From positions 62,001 through 126,000 of the forward strand of contig JAUZSC010000037.1 of assembly GCA_030949825.1 (NCBI GenBank): DNA of 64,000 bases, given 5' to 3'. How positions within the stretch are numbered: position 1 is the stretch's first letter; every line of letters starts with the position of its first letter. Shown here in pieces: positions 53,441-62,906 of the stretch. This stretch comes from Sulfurimonas sp. (GTDB taxonomy: Bacteria; Campylobacterota; Campylobacteria; Campylobacterales; Sulfurimonadaceae). The notes below the pieces were generated by a model, which was not told where the DNA came from, searched no databases, and saw only the letters and a program-made list of their open reading frames with translations. The position numbers were made by a program, and so were the translations under genes.

Positions 53441-54688
53441 ATGTTTGCAAATGACTTGCTTTTATCTTTCGCTTTTATGGCGCTACTTTTTTTAAGACAA
53501 ATTTCTATCTTAAAACAGCCAAATAAAATAAACTATGCTCCACTTATGGTGGGTATTGGTATTATTAGTTCAATTGTTCATTTTATTATTCACCCTGAAG
53601 CAACAAATTTTGTACTTTTACTTCGTGAATCGTTTTTCCCTCTTTTAGTTTCTTTACTCCTTTATTTAGTGATGAATATTTTGCACCAAACGCAAGAGAG
53701 TGAAAATTCAAAAGCTCAAAATGAATTTACTCGAGTGATGGTTGAACAAGTGACACAGCTTAAAGACTTTATGGGTGAACTTGAAGGAAGAATGACTAAA
53801 TGCCAACTTGAAGATAGAAAGTCTCAAGAAGATATGCGCTTAAAGTTTATAGAAGATATTAAAGCCCTCGAACAAATTAAAGTGAATCAAGAAACCTTTA
53901 TGGATAAGTTTGATGAAATGGATACATGGCATCAAAAAGTATCTCAAGAATTTGATGACTTCACAAATATTCAGATGCCAAAACTTGACAATATCATTCA
54001 TGAACATATAGATATTCTTAGAGTGGCTGAACAAGACCATTTTAACAAGATTAAAAATATCTTAGAAAAAGCGGGGAGTAGTAGGGCAGACATAGCAGAA
54101 GATATGGACAAGGTAAAAGATAGTCTTCAAAGTATGCAAGGAATTGCAGATACCATTGCTAAATCTATCACAAGTCATACACTTCAACAACTCTCAGGTG
54201 TAACAAAGTCATTTCAAGGTGAAATATTGTCTTTAAAGTCTCATTCTGAGGCTATTAAAACTTCTCTTTATGAAAGCGAAAGTACCTTGTCAAACATACG
54301 AGAAAAAAGCGAAATGATTATGAAACAGATGGTTTTATCTGCAAATAAAATGAATGATTTAGCCCGACAAAACACAGGCCTTTATGATGTATATTCAACG
54401 ATAAAAGAGTTAATGCTCGATTTAGAAGTTATAAAAGCTGATTATGTAAAATCACAAGCACAACTGAGTGTACTCTCAAGTGAACTCAAGTCAAGTGAAG
54501 ATGAACAAATAGATTCTATGAAAGAACAAATCCAAACACTAAGTGTAGTTTTAACTCAAAAAATTGAAGAGTCTTTAAGTAAACTTCATGAACACTACCA
54601 TATAGCAGATGATGACATTACTCAAAGTGTACAGATACTAGCAAAAAAAGCACAACTCCAACGGGGTTATGGGGATTTTGAGAACTAG
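53441..54688 (+). CDS. Membrane-anchored coiled-coil protein of unknown function
   Basis: A 415-residue protein with three hydrophobic segments in the first ~90 residues, followed by ~320 residues of heptad-rich coiled coil (VEQVTQLKDFMGELEGRM, ITSHTLQQLSGVTKSF, SMKEQIQTLSVVLTQKIEESL). There are no HAMP or chemoreceptor signalling hairpin motifs that I can identify, so I do not call it an MCP. It could be a structural or division/motility scaffold. A TAGAAT -10 lies ~30 bases upstream. It ends overlapping the stop of a small minus-strand gene. Confidence 0.65.
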   Translation: MFANDLLLSFAFMALLFLRQISILKQPNKINYAPLMVGIGIISSIVHFIIHPEATNFVLLLRESFFPLLVSLLLYLVMNILHQTQESENSKAQNEFTRVMVEQVTQLKDFMGELEGRMTKCQLEDRKSQEDMRLKFIEDIKALEQIKVNQETFMDKFDEMDTWHQKVSQEFDDFTNIQMPKLDNIIHEHIDILRVAEQDHFNKIKNILEKAGSSRADIAEDMDKVKDSLQSMQGIADTIAKSITSHTLQQLSGVTKSFQGEILSLKSHSEAIKTSLYESESTLSNIREKSEMIMKQMVLSANKMNDLARQNTGLYDVYSTIKELMLDLEVIKADYVKSQAQLSVLSSELKSSEDEQIDSMKEQIQTLSVVLTQKIEESLSKLHEHYHIADDDITQSVQILAKKAQLQRGYGDFEN

Positions 54689-54828
54689 TAACCTATAAAC
54701 TCACCTTCTACATAATTTAAGGCTTCTTTTAATGCCTGCATAGCAGAAGTATCTTTTTTTCCTAGTTTTTCTTTGGCTAATATTCTTATTTTTTCTAGGT
54801 AAAATTCTAGTTTTTCTTCTTCAGTCAT
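54685..54828 (-). CDS. 47-residue small protein
   Basis: On the minus strand an ATG at 54826-54828 opens 47 codons reading MTEEEKLEFYLEKIRILAKE at the start and ending ALNYVEGEFIGY. The product is an amphipathic, charged helical protein. AAGGTAAACA precedes the start. Its stop overlaps the stop of the convergent coiled-coil gene. It is too short for a confident family, but the codon use looks genuine. Confidence 0.5.
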   Translation of the reverse strand: MTEEEKLEFYLEKIRILAKEKLGKKDTSAMQALKEALNYVEGEFIGY

Positions 54829-54898
54829 TGTTTACCTTTTTTATTTATTCTATCTCAATTAAATTAATGTATACTACTTCTTATTATAAAGGGAATAA

Positions 54899-55279
54899 AT
54901 GCAAATAACCATATATTACGAAGACACAGATGCTGGAGGGATAGTTTACCATTCAAACTATTTAAACTTTTGTGAACGGGCTAGAAGTGATTGCTTTTTT
55001 AAACTAGGGATGACTCCAGAGCTAAAATCAGGTCATTTTGTTGCAAGAAGACTTATCGCAGAGTACTTAAGTGTCGCAAAACTTGGGGATATTCTTGAAG
55101 TTAAAAGTGAATTGTTGGAGATGAGAGCAGCTTCGTTTAGATTGAGACAAAGTATATATAAAGAAGAAAAGAAAATCTTTGAGCTTGAGATTACATTAGC
55201 TTACATTACATTTGAGGGAAAACCTCAAAAGCTAGATGCTAAAACAAAAGAACTAGTACTCTCCCTCTTTAGGCATTGA
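54899..55279 (+). CDS. ybgC: Acyl-CoA thioesterase, YbgC-like
   Basis: A 126-residue hotdog-fold thioesterase with the 4HBT signature ITIYYEDTDAGGIVYHSNYLNFCERARSD (catalytic Asp near residue 11). In many Gram-negatives YbgC is linked to Tol-Pal and phospholipid metabolism; no tol genes are seen here. A TATAAA-like element and AAAGGG precede the ATG. Its 3' end overlaps the convergent periplasmic gene by 27 bases. Confidence 0.88.
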   Translation: MQITIYYEDTDAGGIVYHSNYLNFCERARSDCFFKLGMTPELKSGHFVARRLIAEYLSVAKLGDILEVKSELLEMRAASFRLRQSIYKEEKKIFELEITLAYITFEGKPQKLDAKTKELVLSLFRH

Positions 55280-56500
55280 TACATACTTCATAAATCTTGA
55301 TGAAGATGGTTTTAAAAGTTCTATAGGGTAAAGCATTTGATTATCAACAAGCGCTATATTATACTCTCTATCAGTATTTGTTACCATATGAAAAAAGTAG
55401 TCTATCCCAACCGTTGTTGTATAGTTGATCCAATCATACTCGATATCGTTACTTAAAAGAGCATTTGTTTGGATGAGTACATTGTTATGCTGTGTTATTG
55501 AATTAGCAATAATCATTTTTTCTCTATCAACATACTGTGTCATGGAAAGAATGAGTGGATCGTAGTTAATCTGTGTTGAGAGTATATTTACTGGGTCTGT
55601 ATCGTAGAGTGTTAACTGAGATAAAATCATACTACTTTTAACGATGGGTGTATTTATAAAACAAGTAGAGCCATTAATATCTTTGTTATCTTTAAGATAA
55701 TGCTGTAAGTTTGTTGTTTTTCTAGCTATTGAATACTTTATAGTTTTTCGATTATCTATGCGTACTTTTTCTTCATTTACAGTTTCATATTTAAAAGAAT
55801 CTGCCTCATAATATGCTAACTTCTTTCCTATAACTGATGTATCATGAAAAATAATCAATGGTGATACAGCTTCTTTTAGTAGTAAATCACTTTGTGCTCT
55901 GTAGTCTATACCACCAAAAAACAAGTTTAAAGAATCAGACTCAAGATCTTGTTTATTTATAGTAGGGAAAAAGATATTGATATCGGGGTTAAGTGCTATA
56001 ACCGTATTAGCCCCAGTTGTTGTTAAGGGTGCGATTACATGAGAAAAACCATCTTCTTTTATTTTTATAAGTGCAGTTTGTATATCTTCTTGACTTTCAC
56101 TCTCTATTTTATAGCTTTTAAGTTCAAAGGATTGATTTTTTGTAATAAGATAAGCAAAAGTTGCATTTGTAGTAGATGCAGCATACTTTCCAATGCGTTT
56201 ATATGGAAGTAAAAGAGCAATACGAAGTTTTGTATTTATGATAGTGGAGCCAAGGTTTAAAATAGAGATATGCATGGCTCTAAATTCATCCTGTTTTTTA
56301 TTTTCAAGTTTACTCTGTGCATGAGAAAGAAAAGAAAAAATCATATCATTATCGATATATTCTTGCATACAGGTTTCATCACATGGATAAGGGTCAAGAT
56401 TTTGTATGTATGATTTTGGGATAGGAATATCAGAAATAAGAAAGCTTTGCGCTAAAAGAAGCATAGGTAAAAGTAAAAGGGTAGAAAATATTTTTGTCAT
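55253..56500 (-). CDS. Periplasmic-binding-protein-like exported protein
   Basis: A 415-residue protein with a signal peptide (hydrophobic residues ~3-17, ending LLAQ). The body resembles a type I periplasmic binding fold, as in LppC/LpoA-like proteins: LRIALLLPYKRIGKYAASTTNATFAY near residue 90, DGFSHVIAPLTTTGANTVI near 150, and TYDTDP-type segments later. The sequence has a few Cys (PCDETCMQ near 40). Ligand and function are unknown. It has no obvious operon partner. Confidence 0.55.
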   Translation of the reverse strand: MTKIFSTLLLLPMLLLAQSFLISDIPIPKSYIQNLDPYPCDETCMQEYIDNDMIFSFLSHAQSKLENKKQDEFRAMHISILNLGSTIINTKLRIALLLPYKRIGKYAASTTNATFAYLITKNQSFELKSYKIESESQEDIQTALIKIKEDGFSHVIAPLTTTGANTVIALNPDINIFFPTINKQDLESDSLNLFFGGIDYRAQSDLLLKEAVSPLIIFHDTSVIGKKLAYYEADSFKYETVNEEKVRIDNRKTIKYSIARKTTNLQHYLKDNKDINGSTCFINTPIVKSSMILSQLTLYDTDPVNILSTQINYDPLILSMTQYVDREKMIIANSITQHNNVLIQTNALLSNDIEYDWINYTTTVGIDYFFHMVTNTDREYNIALVDNQMLYPIELLKPSSSRFMKYVSMPKEGEY

Positions 56501-56653
56501 AAAGTCTCTTTATAGTTTTGTGTAAATAAAGTTTATTATATCAGATTGAATTTAAATGAAGGGTTGATGGAGTAGAAGAAAACTTTTAGGCTATCCATTG
56601 AATACTATTAAATACCCTTGAGCTCATAAAATGGGTGGAGAGCTTAGGATCGT

Positions 56654-56682
56654 TTGACTTATGTATATAAATAGTATATATT
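56654..56682 (+). promoter_or_regulatory. Consensus promoter for the antitoxin gene, with internal dyad
   Basis: TTGACT (-35, 56654-56659), a 17-base spacer and TATATT (-10, 56677-56682) give a near-consensus sigma70 promoter. The spacer region holds TATATA...TATATA symmetry that could be the operator of the ribbon-helix-helix protein encoded just downstream. Confidence 0.6.
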
Positions 56683-56700
56683 TTAATTGAAGGATTTTAA

Positions 56701-56838
56701 ATGCACTCATTAGCACAATTACAAAAACAACAAGTAGGGCTTAGATTACCCGTTTATTTGGTAGAGCAGATAGATGAGTTTACAAAAGAGTACAATCTAA
56801 ATAGAACCGATATTATCATAGAGTCTATAAAATCATAA
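56701..56838 (+). CDS. Small ribbon-helix-helix antitoxin-like protein
   Basis: A 45-residue protein: QKQQVGLRLPVYLVEQIDEF followed by YNLNRTDIIIESIKS, the strand-helix-helix pattern of RHH antitoxins, which bind operator DNA as dimers. GAAGGA lies eight bases before the ATG and a strong promoter just upstream. It is directly followed by the remains of a RelE/HigB-type toxin, so this is probably the surviving half of a toxin-antitoxin pair. Confidence 0.65.
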   Translation: MHSLAQLQKQQVGLRLPVYLVEQIDEFTKEYNLNRTDIIIESIKS

Positions 56839-57092
56839 AGCAGGTACTGCTTTACAGCATAATTGCTATAAAATTAGAATGCTAAATTCTTCTGCATCAA
56901 TAGGAAAGAGCGGAGGTTTTAGAGTTATCTACTACTTTATAGATGAAAGAAATGACCTTTATCTTATGAATATTTATTCTAAAACGAAAAAAAGAAAATA
57001 TATCTGAAAATGAACTCTTAGAGCTGCTAAAGGTAAACGAATTAGACAAAGTCAAAGAAGAGAAGATTAGAGTGTTTGAGAAGCTGATTTAG
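56831..57092 (+). pseudogene. 5'-truncated RelE/HigB-type toxin remnant
   Basis: The open frame after the antitoxin reads AGTALQHNCYKIRML then GKSGGFRVIYYFIDERNDLYLMNIYSK, the central and C-terminal part of RelE/HigB-like mRNA interferases. The first ~40 residues expected of the family are absent: an in-frame TAA at 56828 lies immediately before. A further break occurs at seven A (56987-56993); correction gives KKENISENELLELLKV to a stop at 57092. An internal ATG at 56879 could start a ~70-residue fragment, unlikely to be active. Confidence 0.6.
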
Positions 57093-57167
57093 ATGTTTAC
57101 CAATGTTTAACAAAACTTTAGTTAAAATAGAGACTTTAAAAATTAAATTTTATCTGGTGAAACAAAA

Positions 57168-59075
57168 ATGGCATTATTTGGCTCAAAAGAAAAGAAAAAT
57201 ACGAGATCTAAAAAAATACGACCTACTGTTCTGCGCACTCAGAATGTAGCTCAAGAACTACTTGCTCTTGCTAAGTCCTATGAGATAAAAGTAGATACGA
57301 TAGATTTTAATATTTTAGAAGTTCAAACATACACCCGTATGAATGATGGAACGAAAGAAACAGAGTGGGAAGAGATATCATCTGATGAGATTTATGAACT
57401 CGATGATGCAACAGCACTTTTAAATGCACAGTTTCAAATAAAACAAATGTATGAAATTGAATTTTTTACAAAAATAACCCAAAATAATCCATTTGAAAAC
57501 TTTCGTGTAGCTGTTGGTGCAAATGCAACCAAGTGTAAGGTTTACCTAAGTATAAAAGAAGGCTCTTCTTTGAGTTATTCTTCCCGTTTTGAAAAAGACT
57601 TAAAAAAACATATAAATAAAAGTAAAGTAAGAGCAGGGATTCTAATAAATATTTTTGATGAGATGCTAGGCGAAGTTGTATCTAAGCTTATAGCACATGC
57701 GCGTGTAGAAGAGAATGTTACATATAAAAAGAATGAAACGATTTTAATCGGACAATCGTATGAACCTACTTTAACAATAAATGATAATCTCATATTGCAC
57801 TATGACAAAGAAGAAGAAACTGATGAACATAAGAAAAAAGATTATGCCTCGCGTGGTTTCATCAAAGCTGTTCAAAAAGATGAAGTACTTATAGAGTATG
57901 TTAAAGCACAGTTAGGAAAAGCCGGTCGGAATTGTCGTGGTGAATTTATGGCGCCAAAAGAGATAGAAGAAAAGTTTACTCCAACATTTGCAGTAGACGA
58001 TACAATACGAGAAGAAGATAATCCTAAAAATATAGAATATATAGCAAATGAAAATGGATATGTTGTATTTGAGGAAAATATTTACGGGATTAAAACAGAT
58101 GTTGATATGGGTGAGATTAGTTTTAAGACAACAGGAAATATTATTTCAGGACTTGATTCGGATGTAACTGTAAATGTGAGTGAAAAAGATGCTGTAAAAG
58201 ATGCCATTGGCATGGGTATGGAAGTTGAGGTTACAGAAATAGACATCGACGGTAATGTTGGATCAAATGCAAAACTAAGAGCACTCCGTGCGACGATTAG
58301 TGGTCAAACACATAAAACGGCAGAAGCGAGAGCAGACAAGTTAGACATAAATGTTCATAAGGGTAAGGCTTATGGAAAAAATATTCATATAACACGATTA
58401 GAACATGGGGTCGTTGATGGCGATGAGGTTAAAATAGCACAGGCATTAGGTGGTGATATTAGGGCAAATGAAATCCGTATTGAAATTTGTGCTTCACATG
58501 TTAAAGCTACTGCTTCAAGACTTATAGAGATTAAAAAAATGCAGGGAAGTGAAAATACTTTTACTATTGACCCTCTTTTAAAAAAATCTTCTCAGCATGA
58601 CCTTGATGATAATAGTGAAAAAATTAAAGAGCTAGAAAGAACTCTACGAGATATTAAAAAAGATGTAGATAAGTATGCCAAGCAGATTAAAGAAGGTACA
58701 GCCTCATTTAATGATGTGAAGAAACGATTAATGCACTATAAGAAAAGTGGGATAAAAATGCCTGAGAGTTTTGTGAAAAAATATAAACAATTTCAAGGAC
58801 TTCAAGCACAGTTAGCTGCAAAAAAAGAATCTTACTCTTTAAATAAAAATGAACTCGATATTGCTAAAAGTAAAACTTCTGTTTTTCAGTCAGATATCAT
58901 GGATGCTCGTATTATTAACAGAGGTGGATGGAAAGGTTTTAATGAATTGATTTTTAAACTAATAGAGCCACCTTTAGATATTAGTTACAAACCGGCTGAA
59001 GGCTCATCGGGAAAAGTATTTGGACTTGTTGAGGTTGATGAAGGTGAGTTTGAGATTCAGGTAATAGACGAATGA
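57168..59075 (+). CDS. DUF342 protein (FapA, flagellar assembly protein A family)
   Basis: A 635-residue DUF342/FapA-type protein. Middle region: VLIEYVKAQLGKAGRNCRGEF, then repeated beta-helix-like strands (ENGYVVFEENIYGIKTDVDMG, DVTVNVSEKDAVKDAIGMG, RADKLDINVHKGKAYGKNIHITRLEHG), followed by a coiled coil at residues ~480-570. DUF342 proteins are linked to polar flagellar assembly in some bacteria. It leads a tight cluster with ruvA overlapping its end by four bases. Confidence 0.8.
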   Translation: MALFGSKEKKNTRSKKIRPTVLRTQNVAQELLALAKSYEIKVDTIDFNILEVQTYTRMNDGTKETEWEEISSDEIYELDDATALLNAQFQIKQMYEIEFFTKITQNNPFENFRVAVGANATKCKVYLSIKEGSSLSYSSRFEKDLKKHINKSKVRAGILINIFDEMLGEVVSKLIAHARVEENVTYKKNETILIGQSYEPTLTINDNLILHYDKEEETDEHKKKDYASRGFIKAVQKDEVLIEYVKAQLGKAGRNCRGEFMAPKEIEEKFTPTFAVDDTIREEDNPKNIEYIANENGYVVFEENIYGIKTDVDMGEISFKTTGNIISGLDSDVTVNVSEKDAVKDAIGMGMEVEVTEIDIDGNVGSNAKLRALRATISGQTHKTAEARADKLDINVHKGKAYGKNIHITRLEHGVVDGDEVKIAQALGGDIRANEIRIEICASHVKATASRLIEIKKMQGSENTFTIDPLLKKSSQHDLDDNSEKIKELERTLRDIKKDVDKYAKQIKEGTASFNDVKKRLMHYKKSGIKMPESFVKKYKQFQGLQAQLAAKKESYSLNKNELDIAKSKTSVFQSDIMDARIINRGGWKGFNELIFKLIEPPLDISYKPAEGSSGKVFGLVEVDEGEFEIQVIDE

Positions 59076-59638
59076 TAGTTGGTTTAACTGGTAAAGTTAA
59101 GTACAAAGAGCCAAGTTTTGTGCACATTGATGTAGTTGGTGTAGTCTATGAAGTGTTTATTTCTTTACAAACATTTTCTGCTTTGGGAAGTGATGAGGTG
59201 AGCCTATTTACTACACAAATCATACGCGAAGATGCACAACTTCTTTTTGGTTTTTTAGAGATGAGTGAAAAGAAGATGTTTGCAAGGTTAATCAAAATAA
59301 ATGGAGTAGGACCTAAGGTTGCAATGGCGATATGTTCAACCTACACGCCGAGTCAATTTGCTGTAGTTATAAATAACAAAGATATGAACGGCGTTAAAAA
59401 GGTTCCTGGTATTGGACCTAAAAGTGCTGGAAGAATCTTAGTAGAACTCGCAGGTTTTGATGTTGAACTGGTGGCTTCAAGCGATGCTCCTGTATCACAG
59501 TCCTTTGCTCAAGCTAGCGAAGCACTTGCATCTCTAGGGTTTACTAAGCCAAAAATATCAAAAGCATTGAGTGCATGTAGTGGCAAAGATACTGCCGCAC
59601 TTGTAAAAGAAGCTTTGAAATTATTACAAACAATTTAA
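59072..59638 (+). CDS. ruvA: Holliday junction helicase subunit RuvA
   Basis: A 188-residue protein with an N-terminal OB fold (MIVGLTGKVKYKEPSFVHIDVVGV-type strand), FARLIKINGVGPKVAMAICS and VKKVPGIGPKSAGRILVEL, the two helix-hairpin-helix motifs that bind junction DNA, and a C-terminal domain III (ALASLGFTKPKISKALSA) that contacts RuvB. Its start overlaps the DUF342 gene (ATGA). Confidence 0.95.
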   Translation: MIVGLTGKVKYKEPSFVHIDVVGVVYEVFISLQTFSALGSDEVSLFTTQIIREDAQLLFGFLEMSEKKMFARLIKINGVGPKVAMAICSTYTPSQFAVVINNKDMNGVKKVPGIGPKSAGRILVELAGFDVELVASSDAPVSQSFAQASEALASLGFTKPKISKALSACSGKDTAALVKEALKLLQTI

Positions 59639-59654
59639 GTCAAGGAAATATATA

Positions 59655-60694
59655 TTGAAATTAACTATTTTATTCGGTGGTGCTAGTTTTGAGCATGAAA
59701 TTAGTATAGTAAGCGCGATAACATTAAAAGAAAAACTGCAAGGTTTTGATTTATCTTTTATATTTTGTGACCAAGACCATTCTTTTTATCTTATAGATGC
59801 TGAGAAAATGAAAGCAACTACTTTTTCAAAGGTTGAGCACAAGAAAATGCCCGAGCTTCATGTGGCAAATGGCGCTTTTGTTCAAAAAGGCATGTTTTCT
59901 TCTAAAGAACATAAAGGCACGGTACTCAATCTTATTCATGGCGGGGATGGTGAAGATGGTACGATTGCAGCACTTTTAGACTTTTTCTCTATAAAATATA
60001 TAGGACCACGCGTAAATGCAAGTGTTTTTTCATACGATAAGCGTTATACAAAATGGCTTTGTGCGGCTAAAAATATAAAATGTGTCGACTATGAAATGTT
60101 TGATTCAAATGAACATAAAAATATTAGTATACCTTACCCTGTAATCGTAAAACCAGCGAGCCTTGGAAGTTCTATTGGTGTAAGTATTGTTAGAGATGAG
60201 AGCGAGTTTGATTATGCACTTGATGTTGCTTATGAATATGACAAATCAATCTTAGTAGAACCATTTATTGAGGGTGTAAAAGAGTATAACCTTGCAGGAT
60301 ATAAAGCAAATGGAAAAATAGTTTACTCAATAGTAGAAGAACCTCAAAAAGAAGAATTTTTGGACTTTGAAAAAAAAATATATGGATTTCTCAAGAAGTG
60401 AGCAGGTTTTAAAAGCCGATATTAGTGAGATGCTAGAAAAAAAATTACGAAGTACTTTTGATAGAGTCTATACAAATATGTTTGAGGGTGCTCTTATAAG
60501 GTGTGACTTTTTTTGTCGTAAACGGTGAAGTTTTACTTAATGAGATTAATCCTATTCCTGGATCTATGGCAAACTACCTTTTTGAAGATTTTGCTGGAGT
60601 ACTTGAAGCATTGAGTGCATCTTTACCGCATGCAAAACGAGTTAAAGTAAATTACGAGTACATTCACTCAATCTCAGCTGCAAAAGGTAAATAA
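59655..60694 (+). CDS. ddl: D-alanine-D-alanine ligase (two apparent frameshifts)
   Basis: A ~345-residue ATP-grasp ligase making D-Ala-D-Ala for peptidoglycan. Visible: LFGGASFEHEISIVSAITL, LIHGGDGEDGTIAALLDF, YPVIVKPASLGSSIGVSIV, and FVVNGEVLLNEINPIPGSM at the C-terminus. Start TTG 59655 follows AAGGAA. The frame breaks at nine A (60370-60378) and seven T (60508-60514); one base less at each restores the whole enzyme. No second ddl is seen in this window and the gene is normally essential, so these breaks are best read as sequence errors. Its TAA overlaps the next ATG. Confidence 0.9.
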
Positions 60695-61428
60695 TGGCTA
60701 TACGACAGATTCAATATAATCAAAACACATTAGATATTTCTTATGAGATTGTCAATCCTGAGGCAAAAGTTGATTTAATTGTTTTGCATGGTTGGGGATC
60801 AAATAAGAACCTTATGAAACAGTCTTTTGGCTCACATATGAAAGGTTTTCGCCATATATATATTGATTTACCTGGTTTTGGAAAATCTACATGTTGCTTG
60901 GCATTAAAAACATCTGATGTAGCAAGAATTGTAGAACTTCTTATGATTTATATAAATGCTTCTAAAGATATCATCTTAGGACATTCATTTGGTGGAAAGG
61001 TCGCTCTTTTACTAAAACCAAAGGTTTTGGTTTTAGTTGGTAGTGCTGGAATTTATATGAAAAAATCTTTAAAAATTAAGGTAAAAATAGCCTTATTTAA
61101 AACATTGAAGATATTTGGATTTGAAAAGTTAAGAACATTGTTTGTGGCAGAAGATGCTAAGGCACTGAGTGAACCAATGTACCAAACATTTAAAAATGTA
61201 GTCAATGAAGATTTTTCTTATGAGTTCTCTCAGTATAAATCTAAGGCTCTTCTGTGTTGGGGGAGAGATGATACAGCGACACCTTTAAGTTCAGGTGAAA
61301 CAATCCATTCTCTGATAGAAGATTCTAAGCTCAAAGTATACGATGGAGATCATTACTTTTTTATGAAGCATGCACAGGATGTTTCAAAAGAAGTTGAAGA
61401 AACATTTTTAAGTACTTTGGGTAATTAG
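60694..61428 (+). CDS. Alpha/beta hydrolase
   Basis: A 244-residue alpha/beta-fold hydrolase. The oxyanion loop is LIVLHGWGSNKNLM near residue 30, the nucleophile elbow ILGHSFGGKVALLL near 92, the acidic residue lies in WGRDDTATPL near 190, and the His in YDGDHYFFMKHA near 215. The substrate is unknown. It is coupled to ddl (TAATG) and begins murF one base later; this ddl-hydrolase-murF order suggests a link to the cell envelope, which is inference. Confidence 0.82.
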   Translation: MAIRQIQYNQNTLDISYEIVNPEAKVDLIVLHGWGSNKNLMKQSFGSHMKGFRHIYIDLPGFGKSTCCLALKTSDVARIVELLMIYINASKDIILGHSFGGKVALLLKPKVLVLVGSAGIYMKKSLKIKVKIALFKTLKIFGFEKLRTLFVAEDAKALSEPMYQTFKNVVNEDFSYEFSQYKSKALLCWGRDDTATPLSSGETIHSLIEDSKLKVYDGDHYFFMKHAQDVSKEVEETFLSTLGN

Positions 61429-61429
61429 T

Positions 61430-62875
61430 ATGCAAGAGTATGAAGTTTTTATAGCATTTGTAACAAATGTCCTTTTTGTAACCCTTTTGGGTTGGTACCT
61501 TATTACAAATCTTCAATGGTACGACTATAAACTTTCTCGTGTAGTTTTAAAGCACCATAAACCGCATTGGCATGTTTTATACTTTTTGATTCCTTTTATC
61601 GCTTACTATGCGACAGGACAATATTTTCTTATATTTTTTTACTTTGGAGTTGTTCCTTCTATTTGGTTGTGGCATAAGCGATTAGACAAGAAGCTTGTTC
61701 TTACATGGAGAGTAAAAAGATTTTTGATTCTTCTTGTGTCACTTACTCTGTTTCAAAATGTACTTTGTACACTCAAAGACGGATGTCAAATGTACGGTGT
61801 ATTTATGCCTTTAGCACTCACTTTCATGGGAAGTATGATGCTAGAAAAGTTTCTTTTTCTTACATATAAAAAAGAAGCAAAGAAGAAATTAAAAGAGATG
61901 ACTGACTTACAAATCGTAGCGATTACGGGAAGTTATGGAAAAACAAGTATAAAAAACTTTGTAGCACAAATTCTTAGTGCGAAGTTCAATGTCTACGCAA
62001 CGCCAAGAAGTGTAAATACTTTGGGCGGCATCATGGGCGATGTGAATAATGCTTTGCCTGGGGACACAGAGATTTATGTATGTGAAGCAGGAGCAAGACA
62101 AAGCGGAGATATTTATGATATTACTACATTTGTTGAGCCTCAAACTGTTGTAGTTGGCAAGGTTGGTGAAGCGCATATAGAGTACTTTAAATCTTTAAAA
62201 AACATCATAAGTACAAAGTTAGAGATTATGCAATCGCCAAGATTAGAGCGTGCTTTTATTCATACCTCTGTAACCGAGGAGCCACATGAAAAGGTTACTT
62301 TTTTCGGTGATGACATTTCAAATATACAAGCAACCTTAGATGGAATTGATTTTGATATTGAGATAGATAATGAGAAGTTACATTTACACACAGATGTCTT
62401 AGGTGAGTTCCAAACTATGAATATCGCAGTCGCTGTAAGAATCGCAAAAAGCTTTGGAATGACTAATGAAGCAATCATAAAAGCAGTAGCAAAACTAGAA
62501 CCCGTAGAACATAGACTCCAACTTATAAAAGCAGGTGGAAAAATCATCTTAGATGATGGCTATAACGGCAACATAGATGGAATGCTCGAAGGTGTACGAC
62601 TTTGTTCTTTACACACGGGAAGAAAAGTTATCGTTACTCCTGGTTTAGTTGAAAGCACTAAAGAATTAAATATGAGATTTATACAAGAGATAAATAAAGT
62701 TTTTGACATAGTAATCATAACAGGGGCATTAAATGCAGAACTGTTTGACAAAAATATTACTGTGAAAAATAAGATACTCTTACGAGATAAAGCTGTCTTA
62801 ACAAAAGTCTTAGGTTCACAAACAGCTTCAGGAGACATCATCTTGTTTGCTAATGATGCGCCTAATTTTATATAA
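61430..62875 (+). CDS. murF: UDP-MurNAc-tripeptide:D-Ala-D-Ala ligase, MurF
   Basis: A 481-residue Mur ligase joining D-Ala-D-Ala to UDP-MurNAc-tripeptide. Unlike E. coli MurF, the first ~140 residues contain about four hydrophobic segments (LFVTLLGWYLI, VLYFLIPFIAYYA, FLILLVSLTLF), a membrane-anchored form. The ATP site is IVAITGSYGKTSIKNF near residue 165, then SVNTLGGIMGD, YVCEAGARQSGDI, EPVEHRLQLI and ILDDGYNGNIDGM (usual DDxYNANP). It directly follows ddl, whose product it uses. Confidence 0.9.
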   Translation: MQEYEVFIAFVTNVLFVTLLGWYLITNLQWYDYKLSRVVLKHHKPHWHVLYFLIPFIAYYATGQYFLIFFYFGVVPSIWLWHKRLDKKLVLTWRVKRFLILLVSLTLFQNVLCTLKDGCQMYGVFMPLALTFMGSMMLEKFLFLTYKKEAKKKLKEMTDLQIVAITGSYGKTSIKNFVAQILSAKFNVYATPRSVNTLGGIMGDVNNALPGDTEIYVCEAGARQSGDIYDITTFVEPQTVVVGKVGEAHIEYFKSLKNIISTKLEIMQSPRLERAFIHTSVTEEPHEKVTFFGDDISNIQATLDGIDFDIEIDNEKLHLHTDVLGEFQTMNIAVAVRIAKSFGMTNEAIIKAVAKLEPVEHRLQLIKAGGKIILDDGYNGNIDGMLEGVRLCSLHTGRKVIVTPGLVESTKELNMRFIQEINKVFDIVIITGALNAELFDKNITVKNKILLRDKAVLTKVLGSQTASGDIILFANDAPNFI

Positions 62876-62906
62876 ATGAAAACAATTGACGAGTTAACAT
62901 AAACAT

